A DNA stretch of 64,000 nucleotides from Auanema rhodensis (Eukaryota > Nematoda > Chromadorea > Rhabditida > Rhabditidae): NCBI GenBank assembly GCA_964057225.1, contig OZ059894.1:19374476-19438475 (forward strand), read 5' to 3'. A program made the translations under genes and the position numbers. The notes under the pieces are model-generated. The model was not told where the DNA came from. It searched no databases and worked only from the letters and a program-made list of their open reading frames with translations. Below are positions 10,826 to 21,080 of this stretch, one piece after another. The first letter of the stretch is position 1; every line of letters begins with the position of its first letter.

Positions 10826-13800
10826 TAGCGCAAATCTGATAACACAGATCGACGCAGCTTAAAAATCCGCATCGAATGCACTATACTACATTGAGAAACG
10901 CTCAATACAAAATATAGTTATGATCGTTTGAAAAATGATGCATTAGTGTATGTTGAGTTTCCATGTACACTCAACATTGCTTCCAAAAACATTTTGACAA
11001 AAATTTTTTCGAAAAATTTCAGAATAATTTAGCAAAAAGTAGATGTTTTTAGATTCCATTTTTCAAGGCAAAGACGATGGACAATGTTATTCAACGAAAA
11101 AATTAATTCTTCAGGGTGAAAATCGAGGATATAAGTGTGAACTTATATCAGTTGATATCTCGGTGCATTTTTAAGCTAGCGCAAATCTGATAACACAGAT
11201 CGACGCAGCTTAAAAATCCGCATCGAATGCACTATACTCATTGAAAAACGCTTAATACAAAAATTAGTTATGATCGTTCGAAAAATGATGCATTAGTGTA
11301 TGTTGAGTTTCCATGTACACTCAACATTGCTTCCAAAAACATTTTGACAAAAATTTTTTCGAAAAATTTCAGAATAATTTAGCAAAAAGTAGATGTTTTT
11401 AGATTCCATTTTTCAAGGCAAAGACGATGGACAATGTTATTCAACGAAAAAATTAATTCTTCAGGGTGAAAATCGAGGATATAAGTGTGAACTTATATCA
11501 GTTGATATCTCGGTGCATTTTTAAGCTAGCGCAAATCTGATAACACAGATCGACGCAGCGTAAAAATCCGCATCGAATGCACTATACTACATTGAAAAAC
11601 GCTTAATACAAAAATTAGTTATGATCGTTCGAAAAATGATGCATTAGTGTATGTTGAGTTTCCATGTACACTCAACATTGCTTCCAAAAACATTTTGACA
11701 AAAATTTTTTCGAAAAATTTCAGAATAATTTAGCAAAAAGTAGATGTTTTTAGATTCCTTTTTTCAAGGCAAAGACGATGGTCAATGTTATTCAACGAAA
11801 AAATCAATTCTTCAGGGTGAAAATCGAGTATATAAGTGTGAACTTATATCAGTTGATATCTCGGTGCATTTTTAAGCTAGCGCAAATCTGATAACACAGA
11901 TCGACGCAGCTTAAAAATCCGCATCGAATGCACTATACTACATTGAGAAACGCTTAATACAAAAATTAGTTATGATCGTTTGAAAAATGATGCATTAGTG
12001 TATGTTGAGTTTCCATGTACACTCAACATTGCTTCCAAAAACATTTTGACAAAAATTTTTTCGAAAAATTTCAGAATAATTTAGCAAAAAGTAGATGTTT
12101 TTAGATTTCTTTTTTCAAGGCAAAGACGATGGTCAATGTTATTCAACGAAAAAATCAATTCTTCAGGGTGAAAATCGAGGATATAAGTGCGAACTTATAT
12201 CAGTTGATATCTCGGTGCATTTTTAAGCTAGCGCAAATCTGATAACACAGATCGACGCAGCTTAAAAATCCGCATCGAATGCACTATACTACATTGAGAA
12301 ACGCTTAATACAAAAATTAGTTATGATCGTTTGAAAAATGATGCGTTAGTGTATGTTGAGTTTCCATGTACACTCAACATTGCTTCCAAAAACATTTTGA
12401 CAAAAATTTTTTCGAAAAATTTCAAAATAATTTAGCAAAAAGTAGATGTTTTTAGATTCCATTTTTCAAGGCAAAGACGATGGACAATGTTATTCAACGA
12501 AAAAATTAATTCTTCAGGGTGAAAATCGAGGATATAAGTGTGAACTTATATCAGTTGATATCTCGGTGCATTTTTAAGCTAGCGCAAATCTGATAACACA
12601 GATCGACGCAGCTTAAAAATCCGCATCGAATGCACTATACTACATTGAAAAACGCTTAATACAAAAATTAGTTATGATCGTTCGAAAAATGATGCATTAG
12701 TGTATGTTGAGTTTCCATGTACACTCAACATTGCTTCCAAAAACATTTTGACAAAAATTTTTTCGAAAAATTTCAGAATAATTTAGCAAAAAGTAGATGT
12801 TTTTAGATTCCTTTTTTCAAGGCAAAGACGATGGTCAATGTTATTCAACGAAAAAATCAAATCTTCAGGGTGAAAATCGAGGATATAAGTGTGAACTTAT
12901 ATCAGTTGATATCTCGGTGCATTTTTAAGCTAGCGCAAATCTGATAACACAGATCGACGCAGCTTAAAAATCCGCATCGAATGCACTATACTACATTGAG
13001 AAACGCTCAATACAAAATATAGTTATGATCGTTTGAAAAATGATGCATTAGTGTATGTTGAGTTTCCATGTACACTCAACATTGCTTCCAAAAACATTTT
13101 GACAAAAATTTTTTCGAAAAATTTCAAAATAATTTAGCAAAAAGTAGATGTTTTTAGATTCCATTTTTCAAGGCAAAGACGATGGACAATGTTATTCAAC
13201 GAAAAAATTAATTCTTCAGGGTGAAAATCGAGGATATAAGTGTGAACTTATATCAGTTGATATCTCGGTGCATTTTTAAGCTAGCGCAAATCTGATAACA
13301 CAGATCGACGCAGCTTAAAAATCCGCATCGAATGCACTATACTACATTGAAAAACGCTTAATACAAAAATTAGTTATGATCGTTCGAAAAATGATGCATT
13401 AGTGTATGTTGAGTTTCCATGTACACTCAACATTGCTTCCAAAAACATTTTGACAAAAATTTTTTCGAAAAATTTCAGAATAATTTAGCAAAAAGTAGAT
13501 GTTTTTAGATTCCTTTTTTCAAGGCAAAGACGATGGACAATGTTATTCAACGAAAAAATTAATTCTTCAGGGTGAAAATCGAGGATATAAGTGTGAACTT
13601 ATATCAGTTGATATCTCGGTGCATTTTTAAGCTAGCGCAAATCTGATAACACAGATCGACGCAGCTTAAAAATCCGCATCGAATGCACTATACTACATTG
13701 AGAAACGCTTAATACAAAAATTAGTTATGATCGTTTGAAAAATGATGCGTTAGTGTATGTTGAGTTTCCATGTACACTCAACATTGCTTCCAAAAACATT

Positions 13801-15738
13801 TTGACAAAAATTTTTTCGAAAAATTTCAAAATAATTTAGCAAAAAGTAGATGTTTTTAGATTCCATTTTTCAAGGCAAAGACGATGGACAATGTTATTCA
13901 ACGAAAAAATTAATTCTTCAGGGTGAAAATCGAGGATATAAGTGTGAACTTATATCAGTTGATATCTCGGTGCATTTTTAAGCTAGCGCAAATCTGATAA
14001 CACAGATCGACGCAGCTTAAAAATCCGCATCGAATGCACTATACTACATTGAAAAACGCTTAATACAAAAATTAGTTATGATCGTTCGAAAAATGATGCA
14101 TTAGTGTATGTTGAGTTTCCATGTACACTCAACATTGCTTCCAAAAACATTTTGACAAAAATTTTTTCGAAAAATTTCAGAATAATTTAGCAAAAAGTAG
14201 ATGTTTTTAGATTCCTTTTTTCAAGGCAAAGACGATGGTCAATGTTATTCAACGAAAAAATCAAATCTTCAGGGTGAAAATCGAGGATATAAGTGTGAAC
14301 TTATATCAGTTGATATCTCGGTGCATTTTTAAGCTAGCGCAAATCTGATAACACAGATCGACGCAGCTTAAAAATCCGCATCGAATGCACTATACTACAT
14401 TGAGAAACGCTCAATACAAAATATAGTTATGATCGTTTGAAAAATGATGCATTAGTGTATGTTGAGTTTCCATGTACACTCAACATTGCTTCCAAAAACA
14501 TTTTGACAAAAATTTTTTCGAAAAATTTCAAAATAATTTAGCAAAAAGTAGATGTTTTTAGATTCCATTTTTCAAGGCAAAGACGATGGACAATGTTATT
14601 CAACGAAAAAATTAATTCTTCAGGGTGAAAATCGAGGATATAAGTGTGAACTTATATCAGTTGATATCTCGGTGCATTTTTAAGCTAGCGCAAATCTGAT
14701 AACACAGATCGACGCAGCTTAAAAATCCGCATCGAATGCACTATACTACATTGAAAAACGCTTAATACAAAAATTAGTTATGATCGTTCGAAAAATGATG
14801 CATTAGTGTATGTTGAGTTTCCATGTACACTCAACATTGCTTCCAAAAACATTTTGACAAAAATTTTTTCGAAAAATTTCAGAATAATTTAGCAAAAAGT
14901 AGATGTTTTTAGATTCCTTTTTTCAAGGCAAAGACGATGGACAATGTTATTCAACGAAAAAATTAATTCTTCAGGGTGAAAATCGAGGATATAAGTGTGA
15001 ACTTATATCAGTTGATATCTCGGTGCATTTTTAAGCTAGCGCAAATCTGATAACACAGATCGACGCAGCGTAAAAATCCGCATCGAATGCACTATACTAC
15101 ATTGAAAAACGCTTAATACAAAAATTAGTTATGATCGTTCGAAAAATGATGCATTAGTGTATGTTGAGTTTCCATGTACACTCAACATTGCTTCCAAAAA
15201 CATTTTGACAAAAATTTTTTCGAAAAATTTCAGAATAATTTAGCAAAAAGTAGATGTTTTTAGATTCCTTTTTTCAAGGCAAAGACGATGGTCAATGTTA
15301 TTCAACGAAAAAATCAATTCTTCAGGGTGAAAATCGAGTATATAAGTGTGAACTTATATCAGTTGATATCTCGGTGCATTTTTAAGCTAGCGCAAATCTG
15401 ATAACACAGATCGACGCAGCTTAAAAATCCGCATCGAATGCACTATACTACATTGAGAAACGCTTAATACAAAAATTAGTTATGATCGTTTGAAAAATGA
15501 TGCATTAGTGTATGTTGAGTTTCCATGTACACTCAACATTGCTTCCAAAAACATTTTGACAAAAATTTTTTCGAAAAATTTCAGAATAATTTAGCAAAAA
15601 GTAGATGTTTTTAGATTTCTTTTTTCAAGGCAAAGACGATGGTCAATGTTATTCAACGAAAAAATCAATTCTTCAGGGTGAAAATCGAGGATATAAGTGT
15701 GAACTTATATCAGTTGATATCTCGGTGCATTTTTAAGC

Positions 15739-16064
15739 TAGCGCAAATCTGATAACACAGATCGACGCAGCTTAAAAATCCGCATCGAATGCACTATACT
15801 ACATTGAGAAACGCTTAATACAAAAATTAGTTATGATCGTTTGAAAAATGATGCGTTAGTGTATGTTGAGTTTCCATGTACACTCAACATTGCTTCCAAA
15901 AACATTTTGACAAAAATTTTTTCGAAAAATTTCAAAATAATTTAGCAAAAAGTAGATGTTTTTAGATTCCATTTTTCAAGGCAAAGACGATGGACAATGT
16001 TATTCAACGAAAAAATTAAAATTTTCACACTTATATCAGTTGATATCTCGGTGCATTTTTAAGC
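15739..16064. repeat. Rearranged type 7 monomer, first copy (326 bp)
   Basis: Normal to AAAAAATTAA at about 16019, then AAATTTTCACACTTATATCAG. The piece TTCACACTTATATC is the reverse complement of GATATAAGTGTGAA from dyad 3, so the change combines a 25-bp net loss with a short inversion. The same junction is present in 16767-17092. Confidence 0.85.
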
Positions 16065-16339
16065 TAGCGCAAATCTGATAACACAGATCGACGCAGCTTA
16101 AAAATCCGCATCGAATGCACTATACTACATTGAAAAACGCTTAATACAAAAATTAGTTATGATCGTTCGAAAAATGATGCATTAGTGTATGTTGAGTTTC
16201 CATGTACACTCAACATTGCTTCCAAAAACATTTTGACAAAAATTTTTTCGAAAAATTTCAGAATAATTTAGCAAAAAGTAGATGTTTTTAGATTCCTTTT
16301 TTCAAGGCAAAGACGATGGTCAATGTTATTCAACGAAAA

Positions 16340-16370
16340 AATCAAATCTTCAGGGTGAAAATCGAGTATA
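16340..16370. repeat. Recombinant monomer junction (type 2 to type 5)
   Basis: The monomer starting at 16065 has type 2 markers on its left (CAGCTTA, ATCAAATCTT) and the type 5 marker GAGTATATAAG on its right. It is flanked by rearranged type 7 on the left and type 6 on the right. That is what an out-of-register crossover between a type 2 and a type 5 monomer would leave. The exchange maps between the two markers, about 16343-16366. Confidence 0.7.
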
Positions 16371-16766
16371 TAAGTGTGAACTTATATCAGTTGATATCTC
16401 GGTGCATTTTTAAGCTAGCGCAAATCTGATAACACAGATCGACGCAGCTTAAAAATCCGCATCGAATGCACTATACTACATTGAGAAACGCTTAATACAA
16501 AAATTAGTTATGATCGTTTGAAAAATGATGCATTAGTGTATGTTGAGTTTCCATGTACACTCAACATTGCTTCCAAAAACATTTTGACAAAAATTTTTTC
16601 GAAAAATTTCAGAATAATTTAGCAAAAAGTAGATGTTTTTAGATTTCTTTTTTCAAGGCAAAGACGATGGTCAATGTTATTCAACGAAAAAATCAATTCT
16701 TCAGGGTGAAAATCGAGGATATAAGTGTGAACTTATATCAGTTGATATCTCGGTGCATTTTTAAGC

Positions 16767-17092
16767 TAGCGCAAATCTGATAACACAGATCGACGCAGCT
16801 TAAAAATCCGCATCGAATGCACTATACTACATTGAGAAACGCTTAATACAAAAATTAGTTATGATCGTTTGAAAAATGATGCGTTAGTGTATGTTGAGTT
16901 TCCATGTACACTCAACATTGCTTCCAAAAACATTTTGACAAAAATTTTTTCGAAAAATTTCAAAATAATTTAGCAAAAAGTAGATGTTTTTAGATTCCAT
17001 TTTTCAAGGCAAAGACGATGGACAATGTTATTCAACGAAAAAATTAAAATTTTCACACTTATATCAGTTGATATCTCGGTGCATTTTTAAGC
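16767..17092. repeat. Rearranged type 7 monomer, second copy (326 bp)
   Basis: Carries the same deletion plus inversion junction as 15739-16064, here at about 17044-17063. The two are 1028 bp apart, three monomers, so the second is a duplicate of the first rather than an independent event. Confidence 0.85.
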
Positions 17093-19308
17093 TAGCGCAA
17101 ATCTGATAACACAGATCGACGCAGCTTAAAAATCCGCATCGAATGCACTATACTACATTGAAAAACGCTTAATACAAAAATTAGTTATGATCGTTCGAAA
17201 AATGATGCATTAGTGTATGTTGAGTTTCCATGTACACTCAACATTGCTTCCAAAAACATTTTGACAAAAATTTTTTCGAAAAATTTCAGAATAATTTAGC
17301 AAAAAGTAGATGTTTTTAGATTCCTTTTTTCAAGGCAAAGACGATGGTCAATGTTATTCAACGAAAAAATCAAATCTTCAGGGTGAAAATCGAGGATATA
17401 AGTGTGAACTTATATCAGTTGATATCTCGGTGCATTTTTAAGCTAGCGCAAATCTGATAACACAGATCGACGCAGCTTAAAAATCCGCATCGAATGCACT
17501 ATACTACATTGAGAAACGCTCAATACAAAATATAGTTATGATCGTTTGAAAAATGATGCATTAGTGTATGTTGAGTTTCCATGTACACTCAACATTGCTT
17601 CCAAAAACATTTTGACAAAAATTTTTTCGAAAAATTTCAGAATAATTTAGCAAGAAGTAGATGTTTTTAGATTCCATTTTTCAAGGCAAAGACGATGGAC
17701 AATGTTATTCAACGAAAAAATTAATTCTTCAGGGTGAAAATCGAGGATATAAGTGTGAACTTATATCAGTTGATATCTCGGTGCATTTTTAAGCTAGCGC
17801 AAATCTGATAACACAGATCGACGCAGCTTAAAAATCCGCATCGAATGCACTATACTCATTGAAAAACGCTTAATACAAAAATTAGTTATGATCGTTCGAA
17901 AAATGATGCATTAGTGTATGTTGAGTTTCCATGTACACTCAACATTGCTTCCAAAAACATTTTGACAAAAATTTTTTCGAAAAATTTCAGAATAATTTAG
18001 CAAAAAGTAGATGTTTTTAGATTCCTTTTTTCAAGGCAAAGACGATGGACAATGTTATTCAACGAAAAAATTAATTCTTCAGGGTGAAAATCGAGTATAT
18101 AAGTGTGAACTTATATCAGTTGATATCTCGGTGCATTTTTAAGCTAGCGCAAATCTGATAACACAGATCGACGCAGCTTAAAAATCCGCATCGAATGCAC
18201 TATACTACATTGAGAAACGCTTAATACAAAAATTAGTTATGATCGTTTGAAAAATGATGCATTAGTGTATGTTGAGTTTCCATGTACACTCAACATTGCT
18301 TCCAAAAACATTTTGACAAAAATTTTTTCGAAAAATTTCAGAATAATTTAGCAAAAAGTAGATGTTTTTAGATTTCTTTTTTCAAGGCAAAGACGATGGT
18401 CAATGTTATTCAACGAAAAAATCAATTCTTCAGGGTGAAAATCGAGGATATAAGTGTGAACTTATATCAGTTGATATCTCGGTGCATTTTTAAGCTAGCG
18501 CAAATCTGATAACACAGATCGACGCAGCTTAAAAATCCGCATCGAATGCACTATACTACATTGAGAAACGCTTAATACAAAAATTAGTTATGATCGTTTG
18601 AAAAATGATGCGTTAGTGTATGTTGAGTTTCCATGTACACTCAACATTGCTTCCAAAAACATTTTGACAAAAATTTTTTCGAAAAATTTCAAAATAATTT
18701 AGCAAAAAGTAGATGTTTTTAGATTCCATTTTTCAAGGCAAAGACGATGGACAATGTTATTCAACGAAAAAATTAATTCTTCAGGGTGAAAATCGAGGAT
18801 ATAAGTGTGAACTTATATCAGTTGATATCTCGGTGCATTTTTAAGCTAGCGCAAATCTGATAACACAGATCGACGCAGCTTAAAAATCCGCATCGAATGC
18901 ACTATACTACATTGAAAAACGCTTAATACAAAAATTAGTTATGATCGTTCGAAAAATGATGCATTAGTGTATGTTGAGTTTCCATGTACACTCAACATTG
19001 CTTCCAAAAACATTTTGACAAAAATTTTTTCGAAAAATTTCAAAATAATTTAGCAAAAAGTAGATGTTTTTAGATTCCATTTTTCAAGGCAAAGACGATG
19101 GACAATGTTATTCAACGAAAAAATTAATTCTTCAGGGTGAAAATCGAGGATATAAGTGTGAACTTATATCAGTTGATATCTCGGTGCATTTTTAAGCTAG
19201 CGCAAATCTGATAACACAGATCGACGCAGCTTAAAAATCCGCATCGAATGCACTATACTACATTGAAAAACGCTTAATACAAAAATTAGTTATGATCGTT
19301 CGAAAAAT

Positions 19309-19490
19309 TATTCTATTTTACTAGTCTACGACGTTAAATAAGAATTATATTTATTCGAAATGCTTTATTTCGTAATAGGTCCTCACATAAAACAAACAAA
19401 AAAAAATTCAAATTATCTCTCAGGTTCCCTTTCCCACGTTTCTTTGGGCGGGAAACAGTGAGAGTAAGCGATCGTCCTTATTCATTTCAG
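19309..19490. repeat. Left inverted terminal repeat plus 35-bp extension, copy 1
   Basis: Bases 19344-19490 are the reverse complement of 23589-23735, including the nine-base A run. The outer 19309-19343 (TATTCTATTTTACTAG...) is absent from the right end; such unequal ends are typical of DIRS elements. Because the element codes on the minus strand, this is its 3' end. The extension is needed to form the left half of the internal complementary region. Confidence 0.92.
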
Positions 19491-19736
19491 GTGTCCAAAA
19501 AAGGAAGAATAGAAAGGCAGCATAACAATAACAAAATAAAAGAACAATAGTAACAGAAGGAAAGGAAAGGCTGCGGATAGCAGGCAGCATGCTAACCTAT
19601 CTCTTGCGGTCGTAGTTGGTGCGTTGTGCAGGCTTGAATCTGGAAAGTTATGATAAAGACATCGAAAGTGGGCGAGCTCGAGTGGAAGTCCTCAGGTTGG
19701 TTAGCGGGAGCGCAGTAGGGGTGGAGGTGGGAGATA
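19491..19736 (-). other. 3' non-coding region of DIRS copy 1
   Basis: About 246 bp between the left terminal repeat and the internal complementary region. No open frame of note. On the coding strand it includes a T-rich and pyrimidine-rich stretch. I see no recognisable RNA gene. It presumably holds the 3' untranslated region. Confidence 0.6.
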
Positions 19737-19809
19737 TTCGAATAAATATAATTCTTATTTAACGTCGTAGACTAGTAAAATAGAATAATTATATTTATTC
19801 GAAATGCTT
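19737..19809. repeat. Internal complementary region (ICR), copy 1
   Basis: Two abutting parts. Bases 19737-19787 are the reverse complement of the left end (19309-19359), and 19788-19809 are the reverse complement of the right end (23714-23735). The ICR therefore equals the junction that would form if the element's two ends were joined. In DIRS-1 models this region templates completion of the ends and circularisation. The flanks TTCGAATAAATATAAT and ATTATATTTATTCGAA within it are themselves inverted repeats. It begins 2 bp after the recombinase stop codon in coding orientation. Confidence 0.9.
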
Positions 19810-19811
19810 CT

Positions 19812-21080
19812 TCAAAAAAGAATCTTGGACTGGAACGAGGTTCTTCGCTCATAGTGGGTGAAGAAGGTTTTTTCTGAAGCCCAGTTAGCCGCCTTGAGGA
19901 TGTCGCCTATAGGTAGACCTTGCGCTAGTGCCTTCGAGGTCACAGCCGAGCGTGTTGAGTGAGCTTTGAAGGTAGTGGGTATGCCCGCGCTGTGCAGGGT
20001 CTTTCTAATCCAACCAGAAATGGTGGTGGGTTCCACTGCTGCTCCATTCTTTCTGTTAAGAAAGAGGCATCTTGTTCGGCGGAGTTCCATGGTTCGAGAT
20101 AGGTATTCATTTATGCAGTTAATAGGGCACAGGTTATTGCGTGTGGGGAAGTTCTCGAACTTCGCTTCATGCGGGGGTCCCTTAGATCTGTTTTTATTGC
20201 GTTTATTTATGAAGAAAGTTAACCCTTCTGCGTCGATACGCATGTGATCTAGGGAGAAAACGGCCAATTCGCTCACCCTCTTTGGAGAGCATAGGGCCAA
20301 TAGAGTGGCTAGCTTGTGAGTGAGAGACTCTAGGCTGAGTTGGACGTTGGGGCCCAGCCTATCAAGGAAGTCCAAGACTTCGGAGGGGTCCCAGGTGTCT
20401 ACGTACCTAGCCCCTGAAGGCTTCTCTCTGAACAAACCCCTCATGAGGCGGAGGAGCAGCACGTTCTCCTTTAGGGAGGGGGAGACCCCTAGGTGATCGG
20501 CCAATGCGGATATCGCTACCTTGTGTATGCGTACTGTGGAGAAGGCCTTAGTTTGAGCGAGAAATGATAGATAGTTAGCAACCGTTACTGGGTTGGGAGT
20601 AAAAGGTATCTTCTGCTTATTGCAGTAAGCTTTCCAGTTCTTGAGAGCACAGCCGTACTGTTTGCGTGTTCCTGGGGCCCAGGATTCGTTTAGGAGTCTC
20701 TTAGTCTCTGCTGTTACTCCCTCAAAGGAGTTTGTTAAATCTTCCACGCTGCTAATTGGAAATTCGGCGACTGCAGGAGAGGATGTGGGTTTCCTTCCCG
20801 GTCGGACAGCAGGTTCGGGTGTTGGAGCAGCAAGGGAGGCTCCTTGGATCTCTCTTGGAGTAGGGGAAACCACATTTGGCTCTTCCAGAATGGTGCTATC
20901 ACTATAGCCGACCTCTGGGAGCTGGCGAGCTTTCCTAAGGTCTTGTGCAGGAGGTGGAAAGGTGGAAATACGTAAAGTAATCCGTCTGGCAGCTGCTGCC
21001 AATTGAACAAGAGTGCGTTCACTCCTAATGCGGCGCAATCTGGAAAGAAGGAGTAGAAAAGGGCGCATTTGGCGTTCCAA
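19812..21080 (-). CDS. DIRS tyrosine recombinase (integrase-like), copy 1
   Basis: A frame of 422 codons. The C-terminal half is a tyrosine recombinase: Arg268 in KRVSEL, His374-x-x-Arg377 in HSTR, Trp400 at the position of the second His/Trp, and nucleophile Tyr410 in THYERR. Residues about 120-200 look like the N-terminal core-binding (SAM-like) domain (GTRKQYGCALKNWKAYC). The enzyme would join circular element DNA to target DNA by strand exchange through a 3'-phosphotyrosine. The first 60 or so codons overlap conserved reverse-transcriptase-gene sequence in another frame and may not be translated. The only Met codons before residue 214 are residues 1 and 5, so expression is by internal initiation at 21080/21068 or by -1 frameshifting from the upstream gene, with which it overlaps by 346 bp. 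It ends next to the ICR. Confidence 0.92.
   Translation of the reverse strand: MERQMRPFLLLLSRLRRIRSERTLVQLAAAARRITLRISTFPPPAQDLRKARQLPEVGYSDSTILEEPNVVSPTPREIQGASLAAPTPEPAVRPGRKPTSSPAVAEFPISSVEDLTNSFEGVTAETKRLLNESWAPGTRKQYGCALKNWKAYCNKQKIPFTPNPVTVANYLSFLAQTKAFSTVRIHKVAISALADHLGVSPSLKENVLLLRLMRGLFREKPSGARYVDTWDPSEVLDFLDRLGPNVQLSLESLTHKLATLLALCSPKRVSELAVFSLDHMRIDAEGLTFFINKRNKNRSKGPPHEAKFENFPTRNNLCPINCINEYLSRTMELRRTRCLFLNRKNGAAVEPTTISGWIRKTLHSAGIPTTFKAHSTRSAVTSKALAQGLPIGDILKAANWASEKTFFTHYERRTSFQSKILF

Larger units (their letters stand above)
1..19308. repeat. Satellite array, domain 1 (351-bp monomer, six-mer HOR)
   Basis: Head-to-tail monomers of 351 bp, counted from each TAGCGCAAAT: starts at 1, 351, 702, 1053, 1403, 1754, 2105, 2456, 2807 and so on. 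A 350-bp class carries CTCATTG instead of CTACATTG. Monomers fall into about seven types by markers: GTTCG/GTTTG, GCATTA/GCGTTA, CAAAATA/CAGAATA, CCATTTTT/CCTTTTTT/TTCTTTTT, GGACAAT/GGTCAAT, TTAATTC/TCAATTC/TCAAATC, GAGGATA/GAGTATA and CAGCTTA/CAGCGTA. The usual order is 2-3-4-5-6-7, with type 1 replacing or preceding type 2 at places. No open frame of gene size and no RNA gene were recognised. The array runs off the left edge of the window and is interrupted at 19309 by a retrotransposon. Confidence 0.97.

Noticed and set aside
1-19308. CRISPR array
   Set aside because: The period is 351 bp with the whole monomer repeated; there are no short direct repeats separated by unique spacers.
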